64,000 nucleotides of DNA from contig NZ_PGFF01000001.1 in the NCBI RefSeq assembly GCF_002797715.1, positions 1 through 64,000 on the forward strand, read 5' to 3'. The DNA is from Diaminobutyricimonas aerilata (GTDB lineage: Bacteria; Actinomycetota; Actinomycetes; Actinomycetales; Microbacteriaceae). Positions 24,619 through 32,202 of the stretch are shown piece by piece. A program made the position numbers and the translations under genes. Below the pieces are notes generated by a model, which was given only the letters and a program-made list of their open reading frames with translations, did not search any database and was not told where the DNA came from. The number at the start of each line of letters is the position of its first letter. Positions within the stretch are counted from its first letter, which is position 1.

Positions 24619-25689
24619 GTGACGGAGTCCGACGACGGGAAGCCCCGTGCCGCGAGGAGAGCGCTTCGGATCCTCGCCTGGATCGGCGGGTCGCTCGTCG
24701 TGCTCATCGTGGCCGGCGTCGTTTTCTGGAACGTGAGTCCCTGGCCGAGCGTCTGGCTGCTGCGTTCGGCGCCCGACCCGGCGGGCCTCGAGAACGCCGA
24801 AGCCGCTGCGCGCTACGTGCCCGACGACATCCACGCCGACCTCGACGTCGTCTACGACGAGACGTCGCCGGACGGTCGGCTCGACGTGTTCCGCCCCGAC
24901 GACGCCGTCGCCGCCCTGCCCGTGATCTTCTGGGTGCACGGCGGCGCCTTCATCGCGGGGGAGAAGGAGCCGGTGCGCGACTACCTGCGTGTGCTGGCGT
25001 CTCACGGCTTCGCCGTCGTGAATGTGGAATACACCCACGCGCCGGAGGCGACTTACCCCCGGCCGATCGTGCAGGTGGACGAGGCGATCGCGCACGTCGT
25101 CGAGCACGCCGCCGAATTCCACGCCGACCTCGACCGCATCGTGCTCGCGGGTGATTCGGCAGGTGCCCACATCGCGGCGCAGGCCGCGATGGCGATCGCG
25201 CAACCCGACTACGCCGAGGAAGCCAGGCTGCCCGCGGCCGTGGAGCCTGGCCGGCTCGTCGGCACCGTGCTCTTCAGCGGCCCGTACGACCCGACGACCG
25301 TCGACTATGACAACGAGCTCTTCGGATTCTTCATGCGCACCGTCATGTGGTCGTACTCCGGCACGAAGGACTTCCTCGGGGACGAGCGCTTCCTCTACAC
25401 GGCCCTCCCGCAGCACGTGAATGCCGACTATCCGCCGACGTTCGTGTCGACGGGTCCGGCCGATCCGCTCCTCCGGCAGAACGAGGAGTGGGTCGCCGCG
25501 CTCACCGCGGCGGGCGTGGAGGTCACTCCGCTGTTCTTCGATGCGGCGACGACGCCGGACACCGTGGGCCACGAATACCAGTTGTCGCTGGACACCCCTG
25601 AGGCGAAGCAGGCCATGGTCGAGCAGGTCGCGTTCCTGCGCGGCGTCACCGGCGCCGAGGAGCGCCCCGGGGTCTCCGACACCTGGTGA
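24619..25689 (+). CDS. Membrane-anchored alpha/beta hydrolase (HSL-type esterase)
   Basis: A 356-residue esterase. An N-terminal membrane helix (about 17-37) suggests attachment to the membrane with the enzyme outside. HSL/carboxylesterase motifs follow: oxyanion HGGAF at 107-111 and nucleophile GDSAG with Ser180; an Asp and His follow in TGPADPLL and VGHEYQL. It would cleave short-chain esters. It lies 4 bp after the MarR gene. A REP-like element follows its stop. Confidence 0.84.
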   Translation: MTESDDGKPRAARRALRILAWIGGSLVVLIVAGVVFWNVSPWPSVWLLRSAPDPAGLENAEAAARYVPDDIHADLDVVYDETSPDGRLDVFRPDDAVAALPVIFWVHGGAFIAGEKEPVRDYLRVLASHGFAVVNVEYTHAPEATYPRPIVQVDEAIAHVVEHAAEFHADLDRIVLAGDSAGAHIAAQAAMAIAQPDYAEEARLPAAVEPGRLVGTVLFSGPYDPTTVDYDNELFGFFMRTVMWSYSGTKDFLGDERFLYTALPQHVNADYPPTFVSTGPADPLLRQNEEWVAALTAAGVEVTPLFFDAATTPDTVGHEYQLSLDTPEAKQAMVEQVAFLRGVTGAEERPGVSDTW

Positions 25690-25716
25690 GCGCGGGGGGC
25701 TCGATACGCCGTCTCC

Positions 25717-25756
25717 GCTGGTCGAGTAGGCGCGCGAAGCCGCCGTATCGAGACCC
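25717..25756. repeat. Dispersed 40-bp REP-like element, copy 1
   Basis: GCTGGTCGAGTAGGCGCGCG continues to CCGTATCGAGACCC. The two ends, GGTCGAGTAG and CGTATCGAGACC, are imperfectly inverted. A second copy at 49834-49873 differs at one base in 40. A TCGATACG half-arm also lies just upstream (25701-25708). It sits between two tail-to-tail genes. Confidence 0.75.
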
Positions 25757-25770
25757 CTCCAGCGCGCCCG

Positions 25771-26865
25771 TCAGTCGGTCAGGCGGATCTCACGGCGCTC
25801 GCGGGCCGAGAGGTACGCGGCGTCGATGATGCGGGCGAGCTTCGTCGCCGACGATCCGTCGACCGACGTCCAATCGCCCGAGCGGATCGCGTCGAGGAAC
25901 TGATCGACGACGGCGGCGTGTCCGCGGCCGGGCGCGGCGTACAACCGGGTCTCGCTCGGGGTGCCGGCGTCGTCGGTGAACAGCCGCAGCTCGCCGCTCT
26001 CGATGTAGTTCTCGACGCGCAGTTCCGCGCCGCCGTCGGTGCCGTACATGGTGATGCCGAACTCGTCGCTGTTCGTCCGATGAGCGGCCCAGCTCGACTC
26101 GATGAGCAGCGTGCCGCCGCCCTCGAGCCGCAGGAAGACGCTCGCGAGGTCCTCGACCTCGAACGTCGTCGTGTCGGCGGCACCCGACTTCACGCCGGCG
26201 GAGCCGAAGCCGGCCGAACCGAGGTGGTTGTAGGTCGACGCGGTCACCGTCTCGACCGCCGGGTTGCCGAGCAGGTGCAGCGAGTAGTCGAGCACGTGCA
26301 CGCCGATGTCGGCGAGCGGACCGCCGCCGGCGGTCTCGAAACGGGTGAACCAGCTGCCGATCATGGGGATGCCGCTACGGCGCAGCCAGTACGCCTTCGT
26401 GTAGTACGGGGTGCCGAGACGTCCGGCGTCGACGAGCTCCTTGAGCTTGCGGATGTCGCCGCGCTGACGGTGGTTGAACGCGACGTCGAGCACGCGACCG
26501 GCGGCGCGGGCCGCGTCGACCATCGACTGCGCCTCCTCACCCGTGCGGGCGATCGGCTTCTCCGACAGCACGTGGAGTCCGCGCTCGAGGGCGGCGACGG
26601 CGATCGGCGCGTGCAGGAACGTGGGCACCGCGACGCTGACGGCGTCCAGCCCGTCGAGCGCGACGAGGTCCTGCCAGTCGCGGTACAGGCCGCTGACGCC
26701 GTATCGGGCGCCGAGTTCGGCGAGCACCTCCTCCTCCATGCCGGCGATGGCGACGAGCTCGACGCCCGGAGCCATGGCGTACGCGTCGATGTGCTGCTGC
26801 CCCGCCCATCCGACGCCGATGACGCCGACGCGCAGGGGACTGGTGCTGGTGGTTTCCGTGGTCAT
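25771..26865 (-). CDS. Gfo/Idh/MocA-family oxidoreductase
   Basis: A 364-residue NAD(P)-dependent sugar or inositol dehydrogenase-like protein. The Rossmann start is VGVIGVGWAGQQHIDAY, the catalytic-lysine motif is LSEKPIART (about 98-106), and the C-terminal sheet includes GGPLADIGVHVLDYSLHLLG. Such enzymes oxidise hydroxyls of sugars or related compounds. It stands alone; a hairpin/terminator lies upstream of its start, from the neighbouring CsbD gene. Substrate unknown. Confidence 0.88.
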   Translation of the reverse strand: MTTETTSTSPLRVGVIGVGWAGQQHIDAYAMAPGVELVAIAGMEEEVLAELGARYGVSGLYRDWQDLVALDGLDAVSVAVPTFLHAPIAVAALERGLHVLSEKPIARTGEEAQSMVDAARAAGRVLDVAFNHRQRGDIRKLKELVDAGRLGTPYYTKAYWLRRSGIPMIGSWFTRFETAGGGPLADIGVHVLDYSLHLLGNPAVETVTASTYNHLGSAGFGSAGVKSGAADTTTFEVEDLASVFLRLEGGGTLLIESSWAAHRTNSDEFGITMYGTDGGAELRVENYIESGELRLFTDDAGTPSETRLYAAPGRGHAAVVDQFLDAIRSGDWTSVDGSSATKLARIIDAAYLSARERREIRLTD

Positions 26866-26948
26866 CCGTCAATGCTTTCGGATGCGGCGCCGGTCTGCCA
26901 AGCGCATCCGGCGACTTTTTTGCACGACAGGAGAAAGTCGCATGAGAA

Positions 26949-26975
26949 AGGGCGGCCGGCTCTGCCGACCGCCCT
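26949..26975 (-). terminator. Intrinsic terminator-like hairpin after CsbD gene
   Basis: GGGCGGCCGGC-TCT-GCCGACCGCCC forms an 11-bp stem with one mismatch. Read on the minus strand it is followed by TTTCTC. It lies 14 bp beyond the stop of the CsbD-like gene and would end its transcript before the divergent dehydrogenase promoter. Confidence 0.65.
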
Positions 26976-26988
26976 GTTGACGCTGTTC

Positions 26989-27159
26989 CTACTTGAACGC
27001 GTCCTTGATGTTCTCGCCCGCCTGCTTGAGGTTGGCCTTCGTCTGGTCGCCCTTACCCTCCGCTTCGAGGTCGCGGTCGCCGGTGTGGCGGCCCGCCTCC
27101 TCCTTCGCGTGGCCCGTGGCGCCTTCGACGGTGTTCTTGATCTTGTCGTCCAGTCCCAT
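26989..27159 (-). CDS. CsbD-like stress protein
   Basis: A 56-residue hydrophilic protein, MGLDDKIKNTVEGATGHAKE...GDQTKANLKQAGENIKDAFK, typical of the CsbD family of general stress proteins. AAGGAG lies 6 nt before its ATG, so it has its own translation start. Unusually, the upstream protease frame has no stop and runs in frame through this gene to the same terminator codon. A fused long product is therefore also possible. Confidence 0.82.
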   Translation of the reverse strand: MGLDDKIKNTVEGATGHAKEEAGRHTGDRDLEAEGKGDQTKANLKQAGENIKDAFK

Positions 27160-28236
27160 ATGCGCTCCTTCGTCCGGGTGCATTGCCTCTACGACAGTGC
27201 TCCTCTGGCCTGAAAGCGGCGTGTGCGCAGCCTCGGAAGAGCTGAGTCCCGGCTGCGCGCGGCGGGAGAGCTGGCCAGTGAGGGCGAGGACGAGGATGAC
27301 CACGGCGAGCAGGATCCAGCCGGGCCAGCCGAGCAGCGTGCCGTACACGGCATCCAGAGGTTGCCCCGCCGCCATGAGCAGGGCGAACGTGTTGACGGAG
27401 GTGTTGAGGGCGGCGTGGGCGACGACCGCGGGCCACACCGACGCCGACCGCAGCCGCAGCCAGCCGAAGATCACGCCGAGCAGCGTGCACCACACGACCA
27501 TGAGCAGCAGGCCCAGGATGTCGGTGCGCTGGTAGTTGTAGCCGAGCAGGATGACCGGGGCGTGCCAGAGCCCCCATACCGCGCCGCTCAGCGCGAGCGC
27601 CGGCACGGTGCCGAGCGGCAGGAGGTTCGGCAGCAGCCAGCCGCGCCAGCCGATCTCCTCACCGAAGGTCGCGACGCAGTTCATCAGCACGACCACGGGG
27701 ATCATGGCGAGCTGCACGGCCACGATGCCCGGAACGGCGTCGGCGGGCAGGTCGGCGCCGGTGGCGGCGAACGCCTCGCGGGCCGCGGAGAAGGTGACGA
27801 GGTCGAGCTGGAGCAGTCCCATCGCATGGCCGAGCAGCATCGCCAGGAACGCGAGCGCCACGAACCCGACGAGTGCGATCGCGCTGAGGCCGAGGGTGCG
27901 GCGCACCGGTCGCAGCGGCGCGAGCCCGGTGAGGCGGGGGATGCTCGTGGGCCGGAACACGAGCACGGTCACGAGGGTCGCGACGGCGGGGGTGAACATC
28001 ATGAGGGTCGTGAGCAGCAGGAACAGCGGATGCTGCATGCCCTGCCCCGACAGCCAGACCGGCAGCTGCACGAGCCACGCCCCGCCCAGGGCGAGCACCA
28101 GCCACAACGCGAGGGCTGCCCAGCGCATGCGTTCGGGGAGCACGGGGGCCAGGGCGGCGTTCTTCTGTCGTTGACGCTCGGCGGCGGCGCTGCGGCGTTC
28201 GGCCCGCGTCGCCGGGACGGCGGTGACGGTCGTCAT
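26989..28236 (-). CDS. CPBP (CAAX-type) membrane protease, frame running into CsbD
   Basis: The frame codes 415 residues. Residues 1-325 form a multi-helix membrane protein of the CPBP/Abi family with the three active-site motifs FGEEIGWRG (EExxxR), VWGLWHAP (FxxxH-type) and VVAHAALNTS (HxxxN). Relatives cleave prenylated proteins or act in self-immunity. The protease should end shortly after LSRRAQ (about 330), but no stop occurs; about 30 low-information residues follow and then the complete CsbD sequence from residue 360. A lost stop codon or a genuine fusion are both possible. Confidence 0.8.
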   Translation of the reverse strand: MTTVTAVPATRAERRSAAAERQRQKNAALAPVLPERMRWAALALWLVLALGGAWLVQLPVWLSGQGMQHPLFLLLTTLMMFTPAVATLVTVLVFRPTSIPRLTGLAPLRPVRRTLGLSAIALVGFVALAFLAMLLGHAMGLLQLDLVTFSAAREAFAATGADLPADAVPGIVAVQLAMIPVVVLMNCVATFGEEIGWRGWLLPNLLPLGTVPALALSGAVWGLWHAPVILLGYNYQRTDILGLLLMVVWCTLLGVIFGWLRLRSASVWPAVVAHAALNTSVNTFALLMAAGQPLDAVYGTLLGWPGWILLAVVILVLALTGQLSRRAQPGLSSSEAAHTPLSGQRSTVVEAMHPDEGAHMGLDDKIKNTVEGATGHAKEEAGRHTGDRDLEAEGKGDQTKANLKQAGENIKDAFK

Positions 28237-28412
28237 GGTGACTCCTTCCGGTCCCTTCTCACGCTACGGAGCCGACGCGCCCGCGTCGTCCGCCTGCAGA
28301 CGGGACGCCGACTCCACCGCGCGGCGGAGGCGCCTCGGGCTCGGTCACGGGCACCTGAGTCACCCCTGGACGACCCCAGAGCCGCCGCAAGACGGCGTGG
28401 TAGCTTGCGCGG

Positions 28413-29474
28413 ATGTCACGCATCATCGCGGTCGCCCCCGTGCTACCCGATCACGCCTACTCACAGGCGGAGATCACCGCCGAACTGGCGTCGATGCTCG
28501 TTCCCGACTCCCCGAAACGCGCGCTGCTCGAGCGATTGCACGCCGGCACCCGCATCGGCACCCGCCACACCGCCCTGCCGCTCGAGGCGTATCGCGACCT
28601 CGGCTCGTTCGGCGAATCGAACGACCACTGGATCCGCGTCGGCACGCAGCTCTCCGAACGGGCCGTGCGCCGGGCGCTGTTGACAGCCGGATTGCAGCCG
28701 ACCGACGTCGACCACCTCTTCTTCACCTCGGTGACCGGGGTTGCCGCCCCGTCGATCGACGCCCGGCTCGTGCCCCTGCTCGGCCTCCGGCCCGACGTCA
28801 AGCGGATCCCGTCGTTCGGGCTCGGTTGCGTCGCCGGCGCCTCGGGCCTGGCCCGCGTGCACGACTACCTGAAGGGCCACCCCGACGACATCGCCGTGCT
28901 CCTGTCGGTGGAGCTGTGCTCGCTCACCGTTCAGCGCGACGACGCGTCGGTCGCGAACTTCGTCGCGAGCGGCCTGTTCGGGGACGGCGCCGCCGCGGTG
29001 GTCGTCGCGGGCGAGAACCGGGCGCGCGAGCTCGGCATCGCAGGACCCGAGATCGTCGACACCCGCAGTTGCTTCTACGCCGACACGGCCGACGTCATCG
29101 GCTGGGATGTGCGCGACACGGGATTCCAGATCGTGTTGTCCGCCGGCGTCGCCGAAGCGATCGACGCCAACTTCGGTCCCGACGTCGCCACTCTGCTCCG
29201 CGCCCACGATCTCGACGTCCCCGACATCGGCGCGTGGATCGCCCACCCGGGCGGCCCGCGGGTTCTCGAGGCCTTCGCCGATTCGCTCGGCCTCACCGAG
29301 CAGGATCTCGCCCCGAGCTGGCGCTCGCTCGAGCAGGTCGGCAACCTCTCGTCGTCGTCGGTGCTGCACATCCTCGCCGACGTCGCCGAGCAACCGGCCG
29401 GCACTCGCGGTCTGCTGTTCGCCCTCGGCCCGGGGGTGACCGCGGAACTCGTGCTGCTGCGGTGGGCCGCGTGA
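28413..29474 (+). CDS. Type III polyketide synthase
   Basis: A 353-residue chalcone-synthase-like homodimeric enzyme. The catalytic triad is visible: Cys139 in SFGLGCVAGASG, His278 in WIAHPGGPRV and Asn311 in VGNLSSSS. It condenses an acyl-CoA starter with malonyl-CoA units to make a pyrone or resorcinol. It is the first gene of a three-gene operon with 4-nt overlaps to an ICMT-like methyltransferase and an FAD oxidoreductase, the same trio of activities as alkylresorcinol loci such as srsABC of Streptomyces griseus. The exact product is not predictable. Confidence 0.9.
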   Translation: MSRIIAVAPVLPDHAYSQAEITAELASMLVPDSPKRALLERLHAGTRIGTRHTALPLEAYRDLGSFGESNDHWIRVGTQLSERAVRRALLTAGLQPTDVDHLFFTSVTGVAAPSIDARLVPLLGLRPDVKRIPSFGLGCVAGASGLARVHDYLKGHPDDIAVLLSVELCSLTVQRDDASVANFVASGLFGDGAAAVVVAGENRARELGIAGPEIVDTRSCFYADTADVIGWDVRDTGFQIVLSAGVAEAIDANFGPDVATLLRAHDLDVPDIGAWIAHPGGPRVLEAFADSLGLTEQDLAPSWRSLEQVGNLSSSSVLHILADVAEQPAGTRGLLFALGPGVTAELVLLRWAA

Positions 29475-29995
29475 TCGGTTACCTCGCGCTGATCCTCGCG
29501 ACCGGCATCGAGCGGATCGCCGAGCTCGTCATCTCGACGCGGCACGCGGACTGGGCATTCCAGCGCGGCGGCGTCGAGACCGGTCGTGGGCACTTCCCGT
29601 GGATGGTCGCCCTGCACACCGGCTTCCTGCTCGCGTGTCTCGGCGAGGTCGTGTTGTTCGACCGGCCCTTCCTCCCCGCCCTGGGCTGGCCGATGCTCGT
29701 GATCGCGCTGCTGTGTCAGGTCGGTCGCGCGTGGGTGATCGTGTCGCTCGGCAAGCAGTGGAACACCCGCGTGATCGTCGTGCCCGGCATGCCCCTCTCG
29801 CGTCGCGGACCGTACCGGTTCGACTGGCTGCCGCATCCGAACTACCTCATCGTCGCGATCGAGGGCATCGCCCTGCCCCTCGTGCACAGCGCGTGGGTGA
29901 CCGCGATCGCCTTCACCGTGCTCAATGCGATTTTGCTGCTCGGCTTCCGGATCCCCGCGGAGGACCGCGCCCTCCGCCAGGCGGCGCCCGCATGA
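29471..29995 (+). CDS. ICMT-family membrane methyltransferase
   Basis: A 174-residue protein with about four membrane helices and the C-terminal ICMT-type block GRAWVIVSLGKQWNTRVIVVPGMPLSRRGPYRFDWLPHPNYLIV. Such proteins methylate with S-adenosylmethionine in the membrane. The GTG overlaps the PKS stop by 4 nt (GTGA). In this setting it would O-methylate the polyketide phenol, as SrsB does, rather than a prenyl-cysteine. Confidence 0.83.
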   Translation: MIGYLALILATGIERIAELVISTRHADWAFQRGGVETGRGHFPWMVALHTGFLLACLGEVVLFDRPFLPALGWPMLVIALLCQVGRAWVIVSLGKQWNTRVIVVPGMPLSRRGPYRFDWLPHPNYLIVAIEGIALPLVHSAWVTAIAFTVLNAILLLGFRIPAEDRALRQAAPA

Positions 29996-31017
29996 TCGAT
30001 GCGGATGTGCTCGTCGTCGGCGGCGGACCGGTCGGTCTGGCGACGGCGATCGAAGCGCGCCTCGCCGGATTCTCGGTGGTCGTCGCCGAGCCGCGTCGCG
30101 GCAGCATCGACAAGGCGTGCGGGGAGGGCCTGATGCCGGGGGCCGTGCCGCTGTTGGCGCGCCTCGGCGTCGATCCGCCCGGCTGCCCGCTGCGGGGAGT
30201 CAGCTACCGCGACGGGGTGCACCGCGTCGACCACGTGTTCTCGCACGGCGCCGGCAGGGGCGTGCGGCGCATCGCCCTGCACGAGGCGCTCGCCCGCCGA
30301 GCGGACGAGCTCGGCGTGCGCCGCGAAGCCGTCCGTGTCGAGGAGGTCGAGCAGGGTGCGGATGACGTGCGCGCCGGCGGGGTGCGCGCCCGGTACCTGC
30401 TCGCCTGCGACGGGCTGCACTCGACCGTGGCGCGCGCCGTCGGACTGGCGCTGCCGGTGCCGCGCGGGACGCGGCGCTACGGCATCCGGGAACACCACGA
30501 GGTCGAGCCGTGGTCGGATCTCATCGAGGTGCACGTCGCCCGCGACGCGGAGTTCTACGTCACCCCGGTGGCCGACGACACGGTCGGCATCTCGATGCTC
30601 GCCCGTCAGGGCGTCGACTACGACGACGCACTCGCCTCCGCACCGGAACTGGAGGAACGCATCGCCGGCACGATGCTCGTGAGCACCCGTCGTGGCGCGG
30701 GCCCGTTCCGGCAGCGCACCCGCCGCCGCGTCGCCGGACGGGTGCTGCTCGTCGGCGACGCGTCCGGCTACGTCGACGCGATCACCGGCGAGGGTCTGCG
30801 GCTCGGCTTCGCGCAAGCGACCGAGGCCGTGGCCGCGGTGCTCGCCGGCCGGCCGCGCGACTACGAGCGCCGCTGGCGCCGGGTCACCCGCGACTTCCGT
30901 ATGCTCACGAGCGGTCTCGTCGCCCTCGCGACGTCGCCGGCGCGTCCGTACGTGATCCCCACCGCATCCCGGAACCCCGCCCTGTTCGGCCGGATGGTCG
31001 ACCGCCTCGCGAGATAG
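29992..31017 (+). CDS. FAD-dependent oxidoreductase/hydroxylase
   Basis: A 341-residue flavoprotein of the geranylgeranyl-reductase/aromatic-hydroxylase type. The FAD loop is VLVVGGGPVGLATAIEARLAGF, then DKACGEGLMPGA, and the second FAD motif is GRVLLVGDASGYVDAITGEGLRLG. The ATG overlaps the methyltransferase stop (ATGA). It probably hydroxylates or otherwise oxidises the type III PKS product, as SrsC does. Genes 28.4-31.0 kb thus form one biosynthetic operon. Confidence 0.86.
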   Translation: MIDADVLVVGGGPVGLATAIEARLAGFSVVVAEPRRGSIDKACGEGLMPGAVPLLARLGVDPPGCPLRGVSYRDGVHRVDHVFSHGAGRGVRRIALHEALARRADELGVRREAVRVEEVEQGADDVRAGGVRARYLLACDGLHSTVARAVGLALPVPRGTRRYGIREHHEVEPWSDLIEVHVARDAEFYVTPVADDTVGISMLARQGVDYDDALASAPELEERIAGTMLVSTRRGAGPFRQRTRRRVAGRVLLVGDASGYVDAITGEGLRLGFAQATEAVAAVLAGRPRDYERRWRRVTRDFRMLTSGLVALATSPARPYVIPTASRNPALFGRMVDRLAR

Positions 31018-31025
31018 GAGCAGCA

Positions 31026-31196
31026 ATGGAAGAGATGACCGACGAGGAGAAGCGCCGCGATCAGCTGTTGCGCGCCGAGAAGTCGACGGAGCGCGACGCC
31101 GAGCCGCGCATCGAGGTCACGAAGAAGGATGACGGCGTGACGCGCATCGACGTGCGCGACGACGCCGTCGTGCGCCCCGGCGACCCCGAGGACTGA
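31026..31196 (+). CDS. Small charged protein, unknown
   Basis: A 56-residue, highly charged protein (MEEMTDEEKRRDQLLRAEKS...IDVRDDAVVRPGDPED) without membrane segments or Cys. AGGAG lies 5 nt before the ATG, 8 bp after the flavoprotein gene, so it may be the fourth gene of the polyketide operon. Similar tiny acidic proteins occur in related genomes, without a known role. Confidence 0.6.
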   Translation: MEEMTDEEKRRDQLLRAEKSTERDAEPRIEVTKKDDGVTRIDVRDDAVVRPGDPED

Positions 31197-31220
31197 CCGC
31201 CTCCCGCCGGCTCCCACAAT

Positions 31221-31283
31221 CGGTTTCCCGTCAGTAGTCGCCCTTACGAGCGCCGCGAAAGGGCATCTACTGACGGGAAACCG
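31221..31283. repeat. REP-like hairpin family B, copy 1
   Basis: CGGTTTCCCGTCAGTAG and its exact complement CTACTGACGGGAAACCG form a 17-bp stem, extended by CGCCCTT/AAAGGGC. A second copy with the same arms is at 52933-52993. It follows the polyketide operon and may also end its transcript, though no T-run is present. Confidence 0.75.
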
Positions 31284-31307
31284 CATGCACGAGCATCCGG
31301 ACGCGAC

Positions 31308-31365
31308 ATTCCCGTCGCATATTGCGGGTGCGGGCGGCGCGCACCCGCGTTTCGCGACGGGGAAT
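31308..31365. repeat. REP-like hairpin family C, copy 1
   Basis: ATTCCCGTCGC...GCGGGTGCG is followed by CGCACCCGC...GCGACGGGGAAT, two stacked inverted-repeat blocks. The same architecture occurs at 49928-49986 and 62698-62754. It lies 25 bp from a family B copy, in the 232-bp gap between the polyketide operon and the OhrR-like gene. Confidence 0.72.
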
Positions 31366-31404
31366 CGTCGGTGCGGTTGAGCAACCCGGGTGCCGCCTGA
31401 GGGA

Positions 31405-31442
31405 GATCTCGATACGGCCGTGGACGACCTACTCGATCGGCG
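31405..31442. repeat. Degenerate copy of the 40-bp REP-like element
   Basis: GATCTCGATACGGCCG...GACCTACTCGATCGG is an inverted, diverged copy of the element at 25717. It overlaps the end of the OhrR-like gene, so the last codons (PPIE) and stop of that gene appear to come from the repeat. Confidence 0.5.
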
Positions 31443-31869
31443 GTGTCCGCGCTGCGGCGATGAGGGTCGTGAGCGAATCCCGGATGCCCTCGAGCTCGGT
31501 CACGTCCATGCCGAGTCGTTCGACGATGCGGCCTGGCACAAGCTCGGCCTCCCGGCGGAGCGCGCGCCCCGCGTCCGTGAGTTCGACCGCGAGGGCCCGC
31601 TCATCCGCGGCGTTACGCCGCCGGGTGATGAGCCCTGAGGCCTCGAGCCGCTTGAGCAGCGGGCTCAGCGTGGCGGATTCGAGCAGCAGGGCGTCGGCGA
31701 TGTCGGCGACCGTGCGTGGGCTGCGCTCCCAAAGCGCGAGCATCACGAGGTACTGCGGATGCGTCAGGCCGAGCGGTTCGAGCACGGGCCGGTAGAGGCC
31801 GATGACGCTGCGTGAGGCGGCGGCGAGTGCGAAGCACACCTGCCGGTCGAGGGCGAGCGCATCCGTCAT
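31429..31869 (-). CDS. OhrR-like MarR-family regulator
   Basis: A 146-residue MarR protein closest to OhrR: LDRQVCFALAAASRSVIGLY then PLGLTHPQYLVMLALWERSP, recognition helix ESATLSPLLKRLEASGLITR and wing RNAADERALAVELT. The N-terminal Cys12 is the peroxide-sensing residue position of OhrR. The ATG at 31869 has TATAGT 6 nt upstream on its strand, indicating a leaderless transcript. No ohr gene is adjacent; the divergent neighbour is a small zinc-ribbon protein. OsmC lies 4 kb away. Confidence 0.8.
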   Translation of the reverse strand: MTDALALDRQVCFALAAASRSVIGLYRPVLEPLGLTHPQYLVMLALWERSPRTVADIADALLLESATLSPLLKRLEASGLITRRRNAADERALAVELTDAGRALRREAELVPGRIVERLGMDVTELEGIRDSLTTLIAAARTPPIE

Positions 31870-31875
31870 GCGACC

Positions 31876-31908
31876 ACTATACGAGGGCACGAATAGTTAG
31901 TACACTAA
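31876..31908. promoter_or_regulatory. OhrR-like divergent promoter and operator
   Basis: TTAGT-AC-ACTAA (31897-31908) is a perfect palindrome, 4 bp before the ATG at 31913. The minus-strand -10 TATAGT (31881-31876) lies 6 nt from the OhrR-like ATG, and a plus-strand TACACT (31901-31906) lies 6 nt from the ATG at 31913. Both transcripts would be leaderless, with the operator covering the plus-strand -10. Confidence 0.55.
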
Positions 31909-31912
31909 GAAT

Positions 31913-32131
31913 ATGACCGACCGCGAACGCCTCCGCTGGTGGGAGCGCCTGAACAAGTCCCTGCGCCCCTTCATGGGTCCGGCGCAGCTCGGACCGTTCG
32001 ATGAGGCGCCGCGGCCGTCGTCGACGGGCAAGCCGTGCCCGCTGTGCGGGGCACCGCTCGACACCCACGTGATCGAGCGCGGCGCCGGATCCACGCGTCT
32101 GCACTGCCCGGCACCGGTTCCCACCCCCTGA
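31913..32131 (+). CDS. Small zinc-ribbon protein, unknown
   Basis: A 72-residue protein: MTDRERLRWWERLNKSLRPF, then KPCPLCGAPLDTHVIERG...STRLHCPAP. The CPLCG knuckle with a later His/Cys could bind one zinc, but only one CxxC is present. It is divergent from the OhrR-like gene across a shared operator, so it is the likely target of that regulator. It has no known function; a redox-responsive metal-binding role is speculative. Confidence 0.65.
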   Translation: MTDRERLRWWERLNKSLRPFMGPAQLGPFDEAPRPSSTGKPCPLCGAPLDTHVIERGAGSTRLHCPAPVPTP

Positions 32132-32202
32132 GTCCACTGCGCAGATCCCGCGACGCAGCCGCCGCCGGGGCGCTCCGTGCCAGCATCGCACCGGAGGTCA
32201 CC

